Shown piece by piece: positions 55,090 through 63,617 of a stretch of 64,000 nt of DNA. Location: assembly GCF_000745855.1 (NCBI RefSeq), contig NZ_KN050766.1, positions 92,942 through 156,941 of the forward strand, read 5' to 3'. The notes under the pieces are model-generated. The model was not told the DNA's origin. It saw only the letters and a program-made list of their open reading frames with translations, and searched no databases. Origin of the DNA: Xenophilus azovorans DSM 13620 (lineage in GTDB: Bacteria > Pseudomonadota > Gammaproteobacteria > Burkholderiales > Burkholderiaceae_C). The translations under genes and the position numbers were made by a program. How positions within the stretch are numbered: position 1 is the first letter of the stretch; each line of letters starts with the position of its first letter.

Positions 55090-55461
55090 GCGCGCCGTGG
55101 CCGGGGCCTGGGGCGCGGGCTCATGGTGGGGCGGTCGGCGCGTTGCGCCGACTTCGCTGCGGTGCTCGGCCAGGGGCGGCGCTGCATAACTCACTGCGCG
55201 CTCCTGCGGAGCGCTCCGTTCAAACAGGTGCAGCGAGTCAGAGTTGAAGCGTGCCTGTCCTACCGCAGGCCCGCCCGCCCCTGTCCTGCGCTCCTCGCCG
55301 CCCCACAAATCGCCCGCGCCCCAGGCCCCCGGCCACGGCGCGTGGAACCGGGAGGGAGCATCCAAGGTGCCGTCAACCCACCACCCCCGTTCGGGCTGAG
55401 CCTGTCGAAGCCGGGTGATGCGCTTCGACAGGCTCAGCGTGAACGGGTGAGGGGAGTTGAC
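55090..55461 (+). repeat. Structured dispersed repeat, copy C
   Basis: Third copy, same orientation. Outer arms are at 55090-55120 and 55312-55342 (one-base bulge). The inner 9-bp hairpin has one unpaired change (CAGGCCCGC). The 60-nt hairpin is at 55387-55446. The stretch between the box and the hairpin is nearly identical to copy A and different from copy B, so A and C are closer relatives. The copy ends about 60 bases before the kinase/phosphatase stop and lacks the final segment shared by A and B. Confidence 0.85.
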
Positions 55462-55521
55462 CGGGGCCAGGGCCGGACCATGGCTTACCCCGCTCCCCCT
55501 CACACGCCCGAGGCGGCCATC

Positions 55522-57270
55522 TCAGCGCCCTAACACCCGCAGAGCGATCAGCACGACGACCGCCAGCGCCAGCAGCAGCGCGATCCCTTGCCAGAAGCGC
55601 ACCGGGTCGCGCTCGGCCAGCGGCACGGGGCGCCGCTGCAGGAACTGCGGCGCCGGTGCGCGCAGGTCGTGCACGAACTCCGACACCGCCTCCTGGCGCC
55701 GCTGCGCATCGGGCTGCAGGGCCTTGTGCAGAACGGCATCGACCCAGGCCGGCAGTTCGGGCCGGTGGTGGCGCAGCGGCACGCAGCGCAGCCGGCGCAG
55801 GTCGGCCGGCGTGCGTACGCGGGCAGCGTCCAGGCTGTAGGGCAACTGGCCGGCCAGCATCTGGTAGGCGATCGCGGCCAGCGAGAACAGGTCCGAGCGC
55901 TCGCTGGCGCCTTCGCCCAACAGCAGTTCCGGCGCGGCGTACTGCAGCGTGCCTTCCACCGCAGGCGCGGGCGGCGCGTCCAGCCGCTCCGCCAGCCCGG
56001 CCACGTGCACCGAGCCCAGGTCGATCAAGGTCACGGTGCCGGCGGCGTCGACCATCAGGTTCTCGGGGCGCAGGTCCTGGTGCAGCATCTCGCGCCGGTG
56101 CAGCGCCTGCAGGCCGCGCGCGGCCTGCTCCACGATGGCGCGCACCGCCTCCAGCGGCGGCCGGGGATGGTCGCGCATCCACTGCGCCAGCGTCTGGCCC
56201 TCGACGAAGTCCAGCGCGACAAACAGGTGGCGGCGCGGCCGTTCGGCCGTGGCGGCCTTCACGACGTGCGGGCCGTCGATGCGCCGCGCCGCCCACTCTT
56301 CCAGCACGAAGCGGTCGAGGTGCGCGGCATCGTCACGCAGGTCGACCGAGGGGGTCTTCAGCACCACATGCCGGCCGGTGGCGTCGTCGCGCGCCAGGTG
56401 CACGTGGCTGCGCGGGCCGACGAACAGTTCGCGCAGCACGGTGAAGCCTTCGAAGTGCATGCCGGCCGCCAGCGGCGGCGGCAGCGCCAGCGCCAGCGTC
56501 TCGCGCTGCCGGTGCAGCGCATCGGCGCCGGGCTCGGGCAGCGCATCCACTCGCAGCAACTGGACGGTGGCGTCGTCCTCGCTGCCGCGGTCGTGCGCCT
56601 GCGCCACCAGCGTGCGGGCGGCGGCGTCGAGGTCGCCGCCGCAGCCGGCGACGGCCTCGTGCACCGCGGCGGCATCGAGGTGCGTGTGCGCGCCGTCGGT
56701 GGCCAGCAGGTAGAGCTCGCCCGGCTCGGCCTCCCAGCCGTGGTGGTCGATCTCCACGTGCGCGCCGATGCCCAGGGCGCGGCCGAGGTAGGCCTCCTCG
56801 GCCGAGACGCGCACGCGGTGGTCCTGCGTCAGCTGCTCCAGCGCCTGCGCATGGACGCGGTAGACCCGCGCATCGCCCACGTGCAGCAGGTGCAGCCGGC
56901 GGCCCTTGAGGATCAGCGCGCTGAAGGTGCAGACGCAGCCACGGTCCTTGTCGAAGCGCGCGTCGCCGCGCTGGTTCTGGGCGTGCAGCCAGGCGTTGAG
57001 CGCGCCGAGCACGCGCTCGGCCGAGCGGCGCGTGGACCAGGCTTCGGAGGTGGCGTAGTAGTCGTCCAGGAAGCCGCGCACCGCCGCCGCGCTGGCCACC
57101 TGGCTCACGCGGCTGGAGCCGATGCCGTCGGCCAGCGCCAGCGCGATGCCCTTGGCGGCCAGCAGGTGGCCGGCGGGCAGCATGGCGCCGTGGAAGTCCT
57201 GGTTCGGGCCGTCGCGGCCGGCCGCCGAGTGCTGGCCGACCGAGACGCGCGGCAGGGCGTGCGGCGGCAC
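55522..57270 (-). CDS. PP2C phosphatase-Ser/Thr kinase fusion with C-terminal anchor
   Basis: A 582-residue fusion. The N-terminal PP2C domain (about 1-245) has NQDF (23-26), ADGIG (47-51), VGDARVYR (131-138), TDG (191-193) and EDDAT (231-235), the metal-binding set. The protein kinase domain (about 275-540) has VAIK-type Lys305 in VVLKTP, HQDLRPEN (398-404, HQD for HRD) and DLG (417-419, for DFG), so it looks catalytically competent. A single membrane helix ends the protein (about 560-580). Start is GTG, 10 bases after nirC. Such fusions are known beside nitrate/nitrite assimilation genes; target unknown. Confidence 0.92.
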   Translation of the reverse strand: MPPHALPRVSVGQHSAAGRDGPNQDFHGAMLPAGHLLAAKGIALALADGIGSSRVSQVASAAAVRGFLDDYYATSEAWSTRRSAERVLGALNAWLHAQNQRGDARFDKDRGCVCTFSALILKGRRLHLLHVGDARVYRVHAQALEQLTQDHRVRVSAEEAYLGRALGIGAHVEIDHHGWEAEPGELYLLATDGAHTHLDAAAVHEAVAGCGGDLDAAARTLVAQAHDRGSEDDATVQLLRVDALPEPGADALHRQRETLALALPPPLAAGMHFEGFTVLRELFVGPRSHVHLARDDATGRHVVLKTPSVDLRDDAAHLDRFVLEEWAARRIDGPHVVKAATAERPRRHLFVALDFVEGQTLAQWMRDHPRPPLEAVRAIVEQAARGLQALHRREMLHQDLRPENLMVDAAGTVTLIDLGSVHVAGLAERLDAPPAPAVEGTLQYAAPELLLGEGASERSDLFSLAAIAYQMLAGQLPYSLDAARVRTPADLRRLRCVPLRHHRPELPAWVDAVLHKALQPDAQRRQEAVSEFVHDLRAPAPQFLQRRPVPLAERDPVRFWQGIALLLALAVVVLIALRVLGR

Positions 57271-57280
57271 CGGGCGGCGC

Positions 57281-58144
57281 TCAGGCCAGGGCGCGTTGCG
57301 AGGAGGACTTCGCCTCGGTCCGGGCGGAAGCGGCCGGCGCGGCGCGCTTGGGCGCCGTCTTGTAGTGGGTGGCGTACAGCGTCATGCCGACGAAGGTCAG
57401 GCCCCCCACCAGGTTGCCCAGCACGGTGGGCAGCTCGTTCCAGATGAAGTAGTCCATCAGCGTGAAGTTGCCGCCCAGCATCAGGCCGGTGGGGAACAGG
57501 AACATGTTGACGATCGAGTGCTCGAAGCCCATGTAGAAGAAGATCATCACCGGCATCCACATGCCGATGGCCTTGCCCGACACGCTGGTGGACATCATGG
57601 CCGCCACCACGCCGGTGGAGACCATCCAGTTGCACATCACCGCGCGGATGAACAGCGTGAGCATGCCCGCCGCGCCGTGCGCCGAATAGCCCACCGTGCG
57701 CCCCTCGCCGATGTGGCCGAGCTTGACGCCGATGGCGTTGGGCGCCTCGGAGAAGCCGAAGGTGAAGATGATGGCCATGAAGACGGCCACCGTCAGCGCG
57801 CCGGCGAAGTTGCCGGCGAACACCAGCCCCCAGTTGCGCAGCACGCCGCGCCAGGTGGCGCCCGGGCGCCGGTCGAACACGGCCAGCGGCGCCAGCGTGA
57901 ACACGCCGGTCAGCAGGTCGAAGCCCAGCAGGTACAGCATGATGAAGCCGACCGGGAACAGCATCGCGCCGACCAGCGCGTTGCCGGTGTTGACGGTGAC
58001 CGTCACCGCGAAGGCCGCCGCCAGCGCCAGGATGGCACCGGCCATGTAGGCGCGGATCAGCGTGTCGCGGGTGGACATCAGGAGCTTGGATTCGCCGGCG
58101 TCGACCATCTTGGTCACGAACTCGGCAGGTGCGAGGTAGGCCAT
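57281..58144 (-). CDS. nirC: NirC-type formate/nitrite transporter
   Basis: A 287-residue FNT-family channel with six helices. FNT signatures are GAMLFPVGFIMLYLLGFDLLTG, GNFAGAL, FIRAVMCNWMV and FYMGFEHSIVNMFLFP. It moves nitrite (or formate) across the inner membrane and supplies the nitrite reductase encoded just upstream. An AAGGA site precedes the ATG. Confidence 0.93.
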   Translation of the reverse strand: MAYLAPAEFVTKMVDAGESKLLMSTRDTLIRAYMAGAILALAAAFAVTVTVNTGNALVGAMLFPVGFIMLYLLGFDLLTGVFTLAPLAVFDRRPGATWRGVLRNWGLVFAGNFAGALTVAVFMAIIFTFGFSEAPNAIGVKLGHIGEGRTVGYSAHGAAGMLTLFIRAVMCNWMVSTGVVAAMMSTSVSGKAIGMWMPVMIFFYMGFEHSIVNMFLFPTGLMLGGNFTLMDYFIWNELPTVLGNLVGGLTFVGMTLYATHYKTAPKRAAPAASARTEAKSSSQRALA

Positions 58145-58192
58145 GGAATTTCCTTGTGGAGAGGGGGAAGAGAAGGGAATGGAGGCGGGCGA

Positions 58193-58540
58193 TCAGGCCA
58201 GCCGGACCAGGACCTGCCCGCCCTCGGCGCGCGCGGCATGGGCGCGCACCGAGTGCTCGGGCGCTTCGAGGCATTCGCCGGTGGCGAGGTCGAAGTGGTT
58301 CTTGTAGAGCGGCGAGGCGACGACGATGCGCTCGCCCAGGCTGCCGACCAGGCCGCGCGAGAGCACGCTGGCGCCGGACTTCGGGTCCACGTTGTCGATG
58401 GCGTAGAGCCGTTCGGCGCCGACGCGGAAGACCGCCACGTGCCGGTGGCCGACCCGGGCGCACACGCCGGTGTCGGGCAGGATGTCGTCGAGCGCGCACA
58501 CGGCGGCCCACTGCAGGGTGTCGGGGGAGTCGGGCTTCAT
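58193..58540 (-). CDS. nirD: NirD, nitrite reductase small subunit
   Basis: A 115-residue Rieske-fold protein without the Fe-S ligands of true Rieske proteins, as expected for NirD. VAVFRVGAERLYAIDNVDP and SPLYKNHFDLATGECLE are family motifs. It works with NirB in cytoplasmic NADH-dependent reduction of nitrite to ammonium. It lies 23 bases after nirB. An overlong in-frame reading extends into nirB and is rejected. Confidence 0.94.
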   Translation of the reverse strand: MKPDSPDTLQWAAVCALDDILPDTGVCARVGHRHVAVFRVGAERLYAIDNVDPKSGASVLSRGLVGSLGERIVVASPLYKNHFDLATGECLEAPEHSVRAHAARAEGGQVLVRLA

Positions 58541-58563
58541 GGTCGTGTCCTCGGGCAGGGCGT

Positions 58564-61086
58564 TCAGGCGGGGAGTGCGGCGGCCCGCTTCTCCTCGGGG
58601 CGCGCCGGGCGGATCTGCCCGCGCTCCTCGATGAAGACGACGTGCTCGTCCGGCCGGTCGCTGTTGACGAAGCTGCGGAAGCGCGCGCGCGTGGCGGGCG
58701 TGGTGACGGCGGTCTTCCATTCGCACTGGTAGGTGTCGACCACGTGCTGCATCTGCGCCTCCAGCTCGGCGCCGATCCCGAGGCTGTCGCGGATGAGCAC
58801 GTCCTTCAGGTAGTCCAGCCCGCCTTCGAGCGATTCGCGCCAGGTGCTGGTGCGCTGCAGCCGGTCGGCGGTGCGCACGTAGAACATCAGGAAGCGGTCG
58901 ATCAGGCGGATCAACTCGTCCTTCTTCAGATCGGAGGCGATCAGCTCGGCGTGGCGCGGCTTCATGCCGCCGTTGCCGCAGACGTAGAGGTTCCAGCCCT
59001 TGTCGGTGGCGATCACGCCCACGTCCTTGCCCTGGGCCTCGGCGCATTCGCGCGTGCAGCCGGAGACGCCGAACTTGATCTTGTGCGGTGCGCGCAGGCC
59101 CTTGTAGCGGTTCTCCAGCTCGACCGCGAGGCCCACGCTGTCATCCACGCCGTAGCGGCACCAGATCGAGCCGACGCAGCTCTTCACCGTGCGCAGCGAC
59201 TTGCCGTAGGCATGGCCCGACTCGAAGCCGGCGGCGATCAGCTCCTCCCAGATCAGCGGCAACTGCTCCAGCCGCGCGCCGAACATGTCTACCCGCGCGC
59301 CGCCCGTCACCTTGGTGTACAGGCCGTACTTCTTGGCCACCGTGCCGACGGCGATCAGGCCGTCGGGCGTGACTTCACCGCCGGGCATGCGCGGCACCAC
59401 CGAGTAGGTGCCGTCCTTCTGGATGTTGCCGAGGAAGTAGTCGTTGCTGTCCTGCAGCTTGGCGAGCTGGGGCTGGAGCACGAAGTCGTTCCAGCACGAG
59501 GCCAGGATGCTGGCCGCCGCCGGCTTGCAGACGTCGCAGCCCAGGCCCTGGCCGTGCTTGTCGAGCAGTTCGTCGAAGGTCCGGATCCCGCCGACGCGCA
59601 CCAGGTGGTACAGCGCCTGGCGCGAGTGGGCGAAGTGCTCGCAGAGGTGGTTGTTCACCGCCATGCCGCGGCGCGCCATCTCGAACTTCATCACCTGCGT
59701 GACCAGCGGCACGCAGCCGCCGCAGGTGGCGCCCGCTTTCGTGCAGGCCTTGATGTCGGCCACGGTGCAGGCGCCTTCGCCGACGGCGGCGCAGATCGCG
59801 CCCTTGGTGACGCTGTTGCACGAGCAGATCTGCGCGCCGTCGGGCAGCGCCTCCACGCCCAGCCCGGGCTTCGCCTGGCCGTCGCTGGAAGGCAGGATCA
59901 GGAACTCGGGCGCCTCCGGCAGCGCGATGCCGTTCAGCGCCATCTGCAGCAGCGTGCCGTACTCGTCGGCGTTGCCCACCAGCACGGCGCCCAGCAGCCT
60001 GCTGCCGTCCCCGCTTACGACGATCTTCTTGTAGACCTGCCTGCGCTCGTCGATGAACTGGTAGGCGCGCGAACGGGGCGTGCGGCCGTGCGCGTCGCCG
60101 ATGCTGGCCACGTCCACGCCCATCAGCTTGAGCTTGGTGCTCATGTCGGCGCCGGTGAAGGCGGCCTGCGCGTCGCCGGCGATGTGCCTGGCCGCCACGC
60201 GCGCCATCTCGTAGCCGGGCGCGACCAGGCCGAACACCTGCTCGTTCCACGAGGCGCACTCGCCGATGGCGTAGACGTGGCGGTCGCTGGCGCGGCAGTG
60301 GTCGTCCACCGCCACGCCGCCGCGCGGGCCGATGGCCAGCGCGCACTGGCGCGCCAGCGCGTCCTGCGCCCGGATGCCGGCGGAGAACACGATCATGTCG
60401 GTCTCCAGGTAGGTGCCGTCCGCGAACACCATGCGGTGCCGCGCACTGGCGCCATCGGTGATCTCCACCGTGTTGCGGTCGGTGTGGACGTGCACGCCCA
60501 GCGCCTCGATCCTGCTGCGCAGCGTGCGCCCGCCGCCTTCGTCCACCTGCACCGCCATCAGGCGCGGCGCGAACTCGACCACGTGCGTCTCCAGGCCCAT
60601 GTCGCGCAGCGCCTTGGCGCACTCCAGGCCGAGCAGGCCGCCGCCGACGACCACGCCGCTTTGGCTGCGCGCGCCGCAGGCCTGCATGGCCTCCAGGTCC
60701 TCGATGGTGCGGTAGACGAAGCAGTGGGGCCGGTCGCGGCCCGGCACCGCGGGCACGAAGGGCACCGAGCCGGTGGCCAGCACCAGCCGGTCGTAGGGCA
60801 GCACCTCGCCGTCGGCCGTGGTGACGGTGTTGTTGCGCCGCTCGACGGCGACGGCCTTCGCGCCCAGGCGCAGGGTGAAGCCGGTCTTCTCGAAGAAGCC
60901 GGGCTCGACCAGCGAGAGGTCCTCGGCGCTGCGGCCCGAGAAGAAGTCCGAGAGATGCACCCGGTCGTAGGCCGGACGCGGCTCCTCGCACAGCACGGTG
61001 ACTTCCGCACCCGGCACCCCGAGCGCGTGCAGCTGCTCGAGGAACTTGTGGCCCACCATGCCGTGGCCGATGACGATGATCTTCAT
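58564..61086 (-). CDS. nirB: NirB, NADH-dependent nitrite reductase large subunit
   Basis: An 840-residue NirB. Order: FAD/NADH oxidoreductase (about 1-310; IVIGHGMVGHKFLEQL and VVVGGGLLGLECAKALRDMG), a BFD-like [2Fe-2S] domain (SCNSVTKGAI...CTKAGATCGGC), a second BFD-like Cys set (GLGCDVCKPA) and the siroheme/[4Fe-4S] domain with SCVGSIWCRYG and SGCTRECAEAQGKD. It makes ammonium from nitrite in the cytoplasm. The ATG giving MKIIVIGHGMVGH is chosen. First gene of the nirB-nirD-nirC-kinase operon. Confidence 0.96.
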   Translation of the reverse strand: MKIIVIGHGMVGHKFLEQLHALGVPGAEVTVLCEEPRPAYDRVHLSDFFSGRSAEDLSLVEPGFFEKTGFTLRLGAKAVAVERRNNTVTTADGEVLPYDRLVLATGSVPFVPAVPGRDRPHCFVYRTIEDLEAMQACGARSQSGVVVGGGLLGLECAKALRDMGLETHVVEFAPRLMAVQVDEGGGRTLRSRIEALGVHVHTDRNTVEITDGASARHRMVFADGTYLETDMIVFSAGIRAQDALARQCALAIGPRGGVAVDDHCRASDRHVYAIGECASWNEQVFGLVAPGYEMARVAARHIAGDAQAAFTGADMSTKLKLMGVDVASIGDAHGRTPRSRAYQFIDERRQVYKKIVVSGDGSRLLGAVLVGNADEYGTLLQMALNGIALPEAPEFLILPSSDGQAKPGLGVEALPDGAQICSCNSVTKGAICAAVGEGACTVADIKACTKAGATCGGCVPLVTQVMKFEMARRGMAVNNHLCEHFAHSRQALYHLVRVGGIRTFDELLDKHGQGLGCDVCKPAAASILASCWNDFVLQPQLAKLQDSNDYFLGNIQKDGTYSVVPRMPGGEVTPDGLIAVGTVAKKYGLYTKVTGGARVDMFGARLEQLPLIWEELIAAGFESGHAYGKSLRTVKSCVGSIWCRYGVDDSVGLAVELENRYKGLRAPHKIKFGVSGCTRECAEAQGKDVGVIATDKGWNLYVCGNGGMKPRHAELIASDLKKDELIRLIDRFLMFYVRTADRLQRTSTWRESLEGGLDYLKDVLIRDSLGIGAELEAQMQHVVDTYQCEWKTAVTTPATRARFRSFVNSDRPDEHVVFIEERGQIRPARPEEKRAAALPA

Positions 61087-61408
61087 GTCGGTCCTGCACG
61101 CACGCGCGGGCCCGGCTGAAGGGGGTGCAGGAAGGCACTTCCGCCGGCACACGAGTGCGAAGTCGTGTTGGAACTACCGGGCTGGCTGCCCGCGGGGGGC
61201 GTCAGCTCGATCGGGTCCCGCCGGCGTTGGCGGAGGTGCCGAGCGGATCGGGGCAACGCTGCCCGCGGCTCGGCGACCAGTGCCATGCAAGGGCCGTGCC
61301 TGCCGATCCGGGCGCCGCAGCGGCCCGCGAAGCGGGAAGACGGCGCAGTCGGGTGCATCCTGCGGCGCGCAGCGGTCCGGATTGGTGCATCGCGGCAGAA
61401 TCGGGGCC
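61087..61408. other. Divergent intergenic region nirB / ybaK-like gene
   Basis: A 322-base GC-rich gap with no gene. A CACGA...TCGTG hairpin (about 61149-61166) is present upstream of nirB, but no nitrate-responsive two-hairpin leader or sigma-54 promoter could be recognised. No convincing promoter boxes seen. Confidence 0.4.
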
Positions 61409-61921
61409 ATGTGCGGCTCCGAACTCCATTCCCTGCCCGACGGCGTCCAGCGCGTCGCCCGGCACCTCCAGGCCAGCGGGCATCCCCATGCGCCGCGCAT
61501 GCTCGACGACGCGGCGCGCACCGCGCAGCAGGCGGCCGACGCGCTGGGCATCGCGCTCGGGCAGATCGCCAAGAGCATCGTCTTCCGCCGTAAGGCCGAT
61601 GACGCGGCGGTGCTGGTCGTCACCTCCGGCGACCGGCGCGTCGACGAGAAGAAGGTCGATGCGCTGGTCGGCAAGACCGGCCGCGCCGACGCCGATTTCG
61701 TCAAGGGCAAGACCGGCTTCTCGATCGGCGGCGTCTCGCCGGTGGCGCACGCCACGCCGCCGGTGGTGCTGATCGACCGCGAACTGTTCCGCTTCGACGA
61801 GATCTGGGCCGCGGCCGGACATCCGCACGCGGTGTTCCGCCTGCGCCCGCAGGATCTGGAAGCGCTCACCGGCGGCGCGCCCGTGGCGGACGTGGTGCAG
61901 CCGCCGGCGGCGGGTGGATGA
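61409..61921 (+). CDS. YbaK/ProX-type aminoacyl-tRNA deacylase
   Basis: A 170-residue YbaK/EbsC-family protein. The key Lys is in GQIAKSIVFRR and the GKTGFSIGGVSPVAH stretch is the substrate loop of the family. Members hydrolyse mischarged Cys- or Ala-tRNA(Pro) in trans. The stop overlaps the next gene by four bases (ATGA). Confidence 0.9.
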   Translation: MCGSELHSLPDGVQRVARHLQASGHPHAPRMLDDAARTAQQAADALGIALGQIAKSIVFRRKADDAAVLVVTSGDRRVDEKKVDALVGKTGRADADFVKGKTGFSIGGVSPVAHATPPVVLIDRELFRFDEIWAAAGHPHAVFRLRPQDLEALTGGAPVADVVQPPAAGG

Positions 61922-62172
61922 ACGCGCCGCTGCACCTGCACCCCGTGCTCGAGCGCGCGCGGCTGGTGCGCTCGGCCGTGGCGCAGGGCCTGGAGCCGGT
62001 GCCCTCGCCGTGCATCTCGGTGTGCCGGATGGACGCCGCCAGCGGCCTGTGCGAAGGTTGCTTCCGCACCCTCGAAGAGATCGCGCACTGGCGCACCCTG
62101 GACGACCCCGCCCGCCTCGCCGTCTGGTCGCGGGTGGAACAGCGCATCGCGCACGCAACGGCCTGCCCATGA
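61918..62172 (+). CDS. DUF1289 family small protein
   Basis: An 84-residue protein with the four-Cys DUF1289 pattern: SPCISVCRMD then LCEGCFRTLEEIAHW. This is a probable metal- or cluster-binding module of unknown function. It is coupled by four-base overlaps to genes on both sides. Confidence 0.87.
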   Translation: MNAPLHLHPVLERARLVRSAVAQGLEPVPSPCISVCRMDAASGLCEGCFRTLEEIAHWRTLDDPARLAVWSRVEQRIAHATACP

Positions 62173-62813
62173 AACACATCGACTTCTACCTGGACTTCGT
62201 CTCCCCCTACGCGTACCTCGCCTTCGAGCACCTGCCGCAGGCGCTGGAAGGGCTGAGCCACGAGGTGGCCTACAAGCCGGTGCTGCTGGGCGCCGTCGTG
62301 CGGCACCACGGCCAGCGGGCGCCGGCGGAGATCCCCGCCAAGCGGAGCTGGACCTACCGCCACGTGCTCTGGCTGGGCCATGCGCACGGCATCCCGATCG
62401 AGATGCCGGCCACCCACCCCTACAACCCGCTGCCGCACCTGCGCCTGGCGCTGGCGGCGACGGCGCTGCCCGGCGGCCAGATCAACCGCTACCTGGCCGA
62501 GACCGTGTTCCGCGAAGTCTGGCGCGGCGGCCAGGAGGCGGCCGACCCGGCGCGGCTGACCGGGCTCGCGCAGCGGCTGCAGCCGGCGCGCGACCCGGCC
62601 GGCGACGAGGTCAAGGCGCAGCTCAAGGCCAACACCGACGAGGCCATCGCGCAGGGCGTCTTCGGCACGCCGGCCTTCGTGGTCGACGGGCGCCTGTTCT
62701 GGGGCTTCGACGGCCTGGCCATGCTGCGCGCCTACCTGACCGGCGACGACTGGTTCGCCGGATCGCGGTGGGACGAGGCCGACCAGCGGCCTTCGGCGCT
62801 GGCGAAGGGCTGA
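62169..62813 (+). CDS. 2-hydroxychromene-2-carboxylate isomerase-like protein (DsbA fold)
   Basis: A 214-residue thioredoxin-fold protein of the HCCA isomerase/kappa-GST group. The active-site DFVSPYAYLAF with its Ser (about residue 12) replaces the CxxC of DsbA, and GVFGTPAFVVDGRLFWGFD is the cis-Pro region. Classical members isomerise a naphthalene-degradation intermediate with glutathione. No naphthalene genes are near, so a general glutathione-dependent role is equally possible. Confidence 0.9.
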   Translation: MKHIDFYLDFVSPYAYLAFEHLPQALEGLSHEVAYKPVLLGAVVRHHGQRAPAEIPAKRSWTYRHVLWLGHAHGIPIEMPATHPYNPLPHLRLALAATALPGGQINRYLAETVFREVWRGGQEAADPARLTGLAQRLQPARDPAGDEVKAQLKANTDEAIAQGVFGTPAFVVDGRLFWGFDGLAMLRAYLTGDDWFAGSRWDEADQRPSALAKG

Positions 62814-62859
62814 GCCCGGCGTCGCCGGTGCCCGATGCCCCGCGCGTGGGGTGTGCGGC

Positions 62860-63318
62860 CTATTGGCTGTTGCAGGTGCCCTGCGTTGCCAGTTCGAGCT
62901 TCGCCACGGCTTCCTTGCCTTGGGCTTCAGGAATGACCTCGAGGTCGGCGCCGCCAACGAATACGCCGAGCCTGATGTATTGCCGCACGAAATAATTCTT
63001 GCCGGCCTCGAACAGCAAGATGAGCGTGTTTGGCGAGAATTCTGATTCCGTGGAAATCACGTGCTCTTTATTGCCGGCCACTTCGGTATAGAAGAAGACG
63101 TCCGGTGCGGATTCCCCGATGCACTTGCCGTCGACACGGAGATCCTTCTTCAGCGCTCTGCCGACGGCGCTGTCTCGATAGAGGTACAGGCCCGAATTTC
63201 CCGGCGACGGCGCCGAGAATTGCTTGGCCTTGTCCGAGGCCCCCTGACTTTCCATCTGAACGGATGCGCAGCCCGTGAACAAGGCCGACGCCAGCGCAAT
63301 AAATGCGATCTTCTTCAT
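62860..63318 (-). CDS. DUF2846-like small lipoprotein in AT-richer DNA
   Basis: A 152-residue predicted lipoprotein. Signal MKKIAFIALASALFTGC has a clear lipobox (FTGC at 14-17). The body (GLYLYRDSAVGRALKKDL, FSPNTLILLFEAGKNYFVRQY) resembles the DUF2846 group of envelope proteins of unknown function. Local GC is about 53% against ~70% around it, and codon choice differs from the neighbours, suggesting acquisition. Single gene, with an AGGGGAGG-like site before the ATG. Confidence 0.75.
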   Translation of the reverse strand: MKKIAFIALASALFTGCASVQMESQGASDKAKQFSAPSPGNSGLYLYRDSAVGRALKKDLRVDGKCIGESAPDVFFYTEVAGNKEHVISTESEFSPNTLILLFEAGKNYFVRQYIRLGVFVGGADLEVIPEAQGKEAVAKLELATQGTCNSQ

Positions 63319-63617
63319 GATCCTCCCCTTCCGGAATTAAGTCTTCGCGGGATGCCGCGAATTCAGCGCATCTGCGATGCAACGGCATGGTAACGCCGTG
63401 TTTCCGAGGGATTGGTTCAATGGAGAAGGTAGGTGTTTTCCCTCGGCAGATGCGGCGCGGTCCGATTTTTTCTTTATCCGAAACATTGGCCCCGGGTTCA
63501 CCCTCGGGTTGTCAGAAAAGATTCAGTTTGGTGCAAGGAAAGGGTCAGTCCGCCTCCAAAGAATGAAGTACGGCCCGGGTTCCGCGGGCCGATCATTCCA
63601 TTCACGAGGAGACAGCA
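63319..63617. other. AT-richer intergenic region before the MHS transporter
   Basis: A 299-base gap, roughly half GC, holding the upstream regions of the lipoprotein (minus strand) and the transporter (plus strand). No confident promoter, repeat or RNA was identified. Confidence 0.4.

Noticed and set aside
61087-61180. NasR/NasT-type two-hairpin attenuator before nirB
   Set aside because: Only one short hairpin is seen, with no terminator stem or T-run before the start codon.
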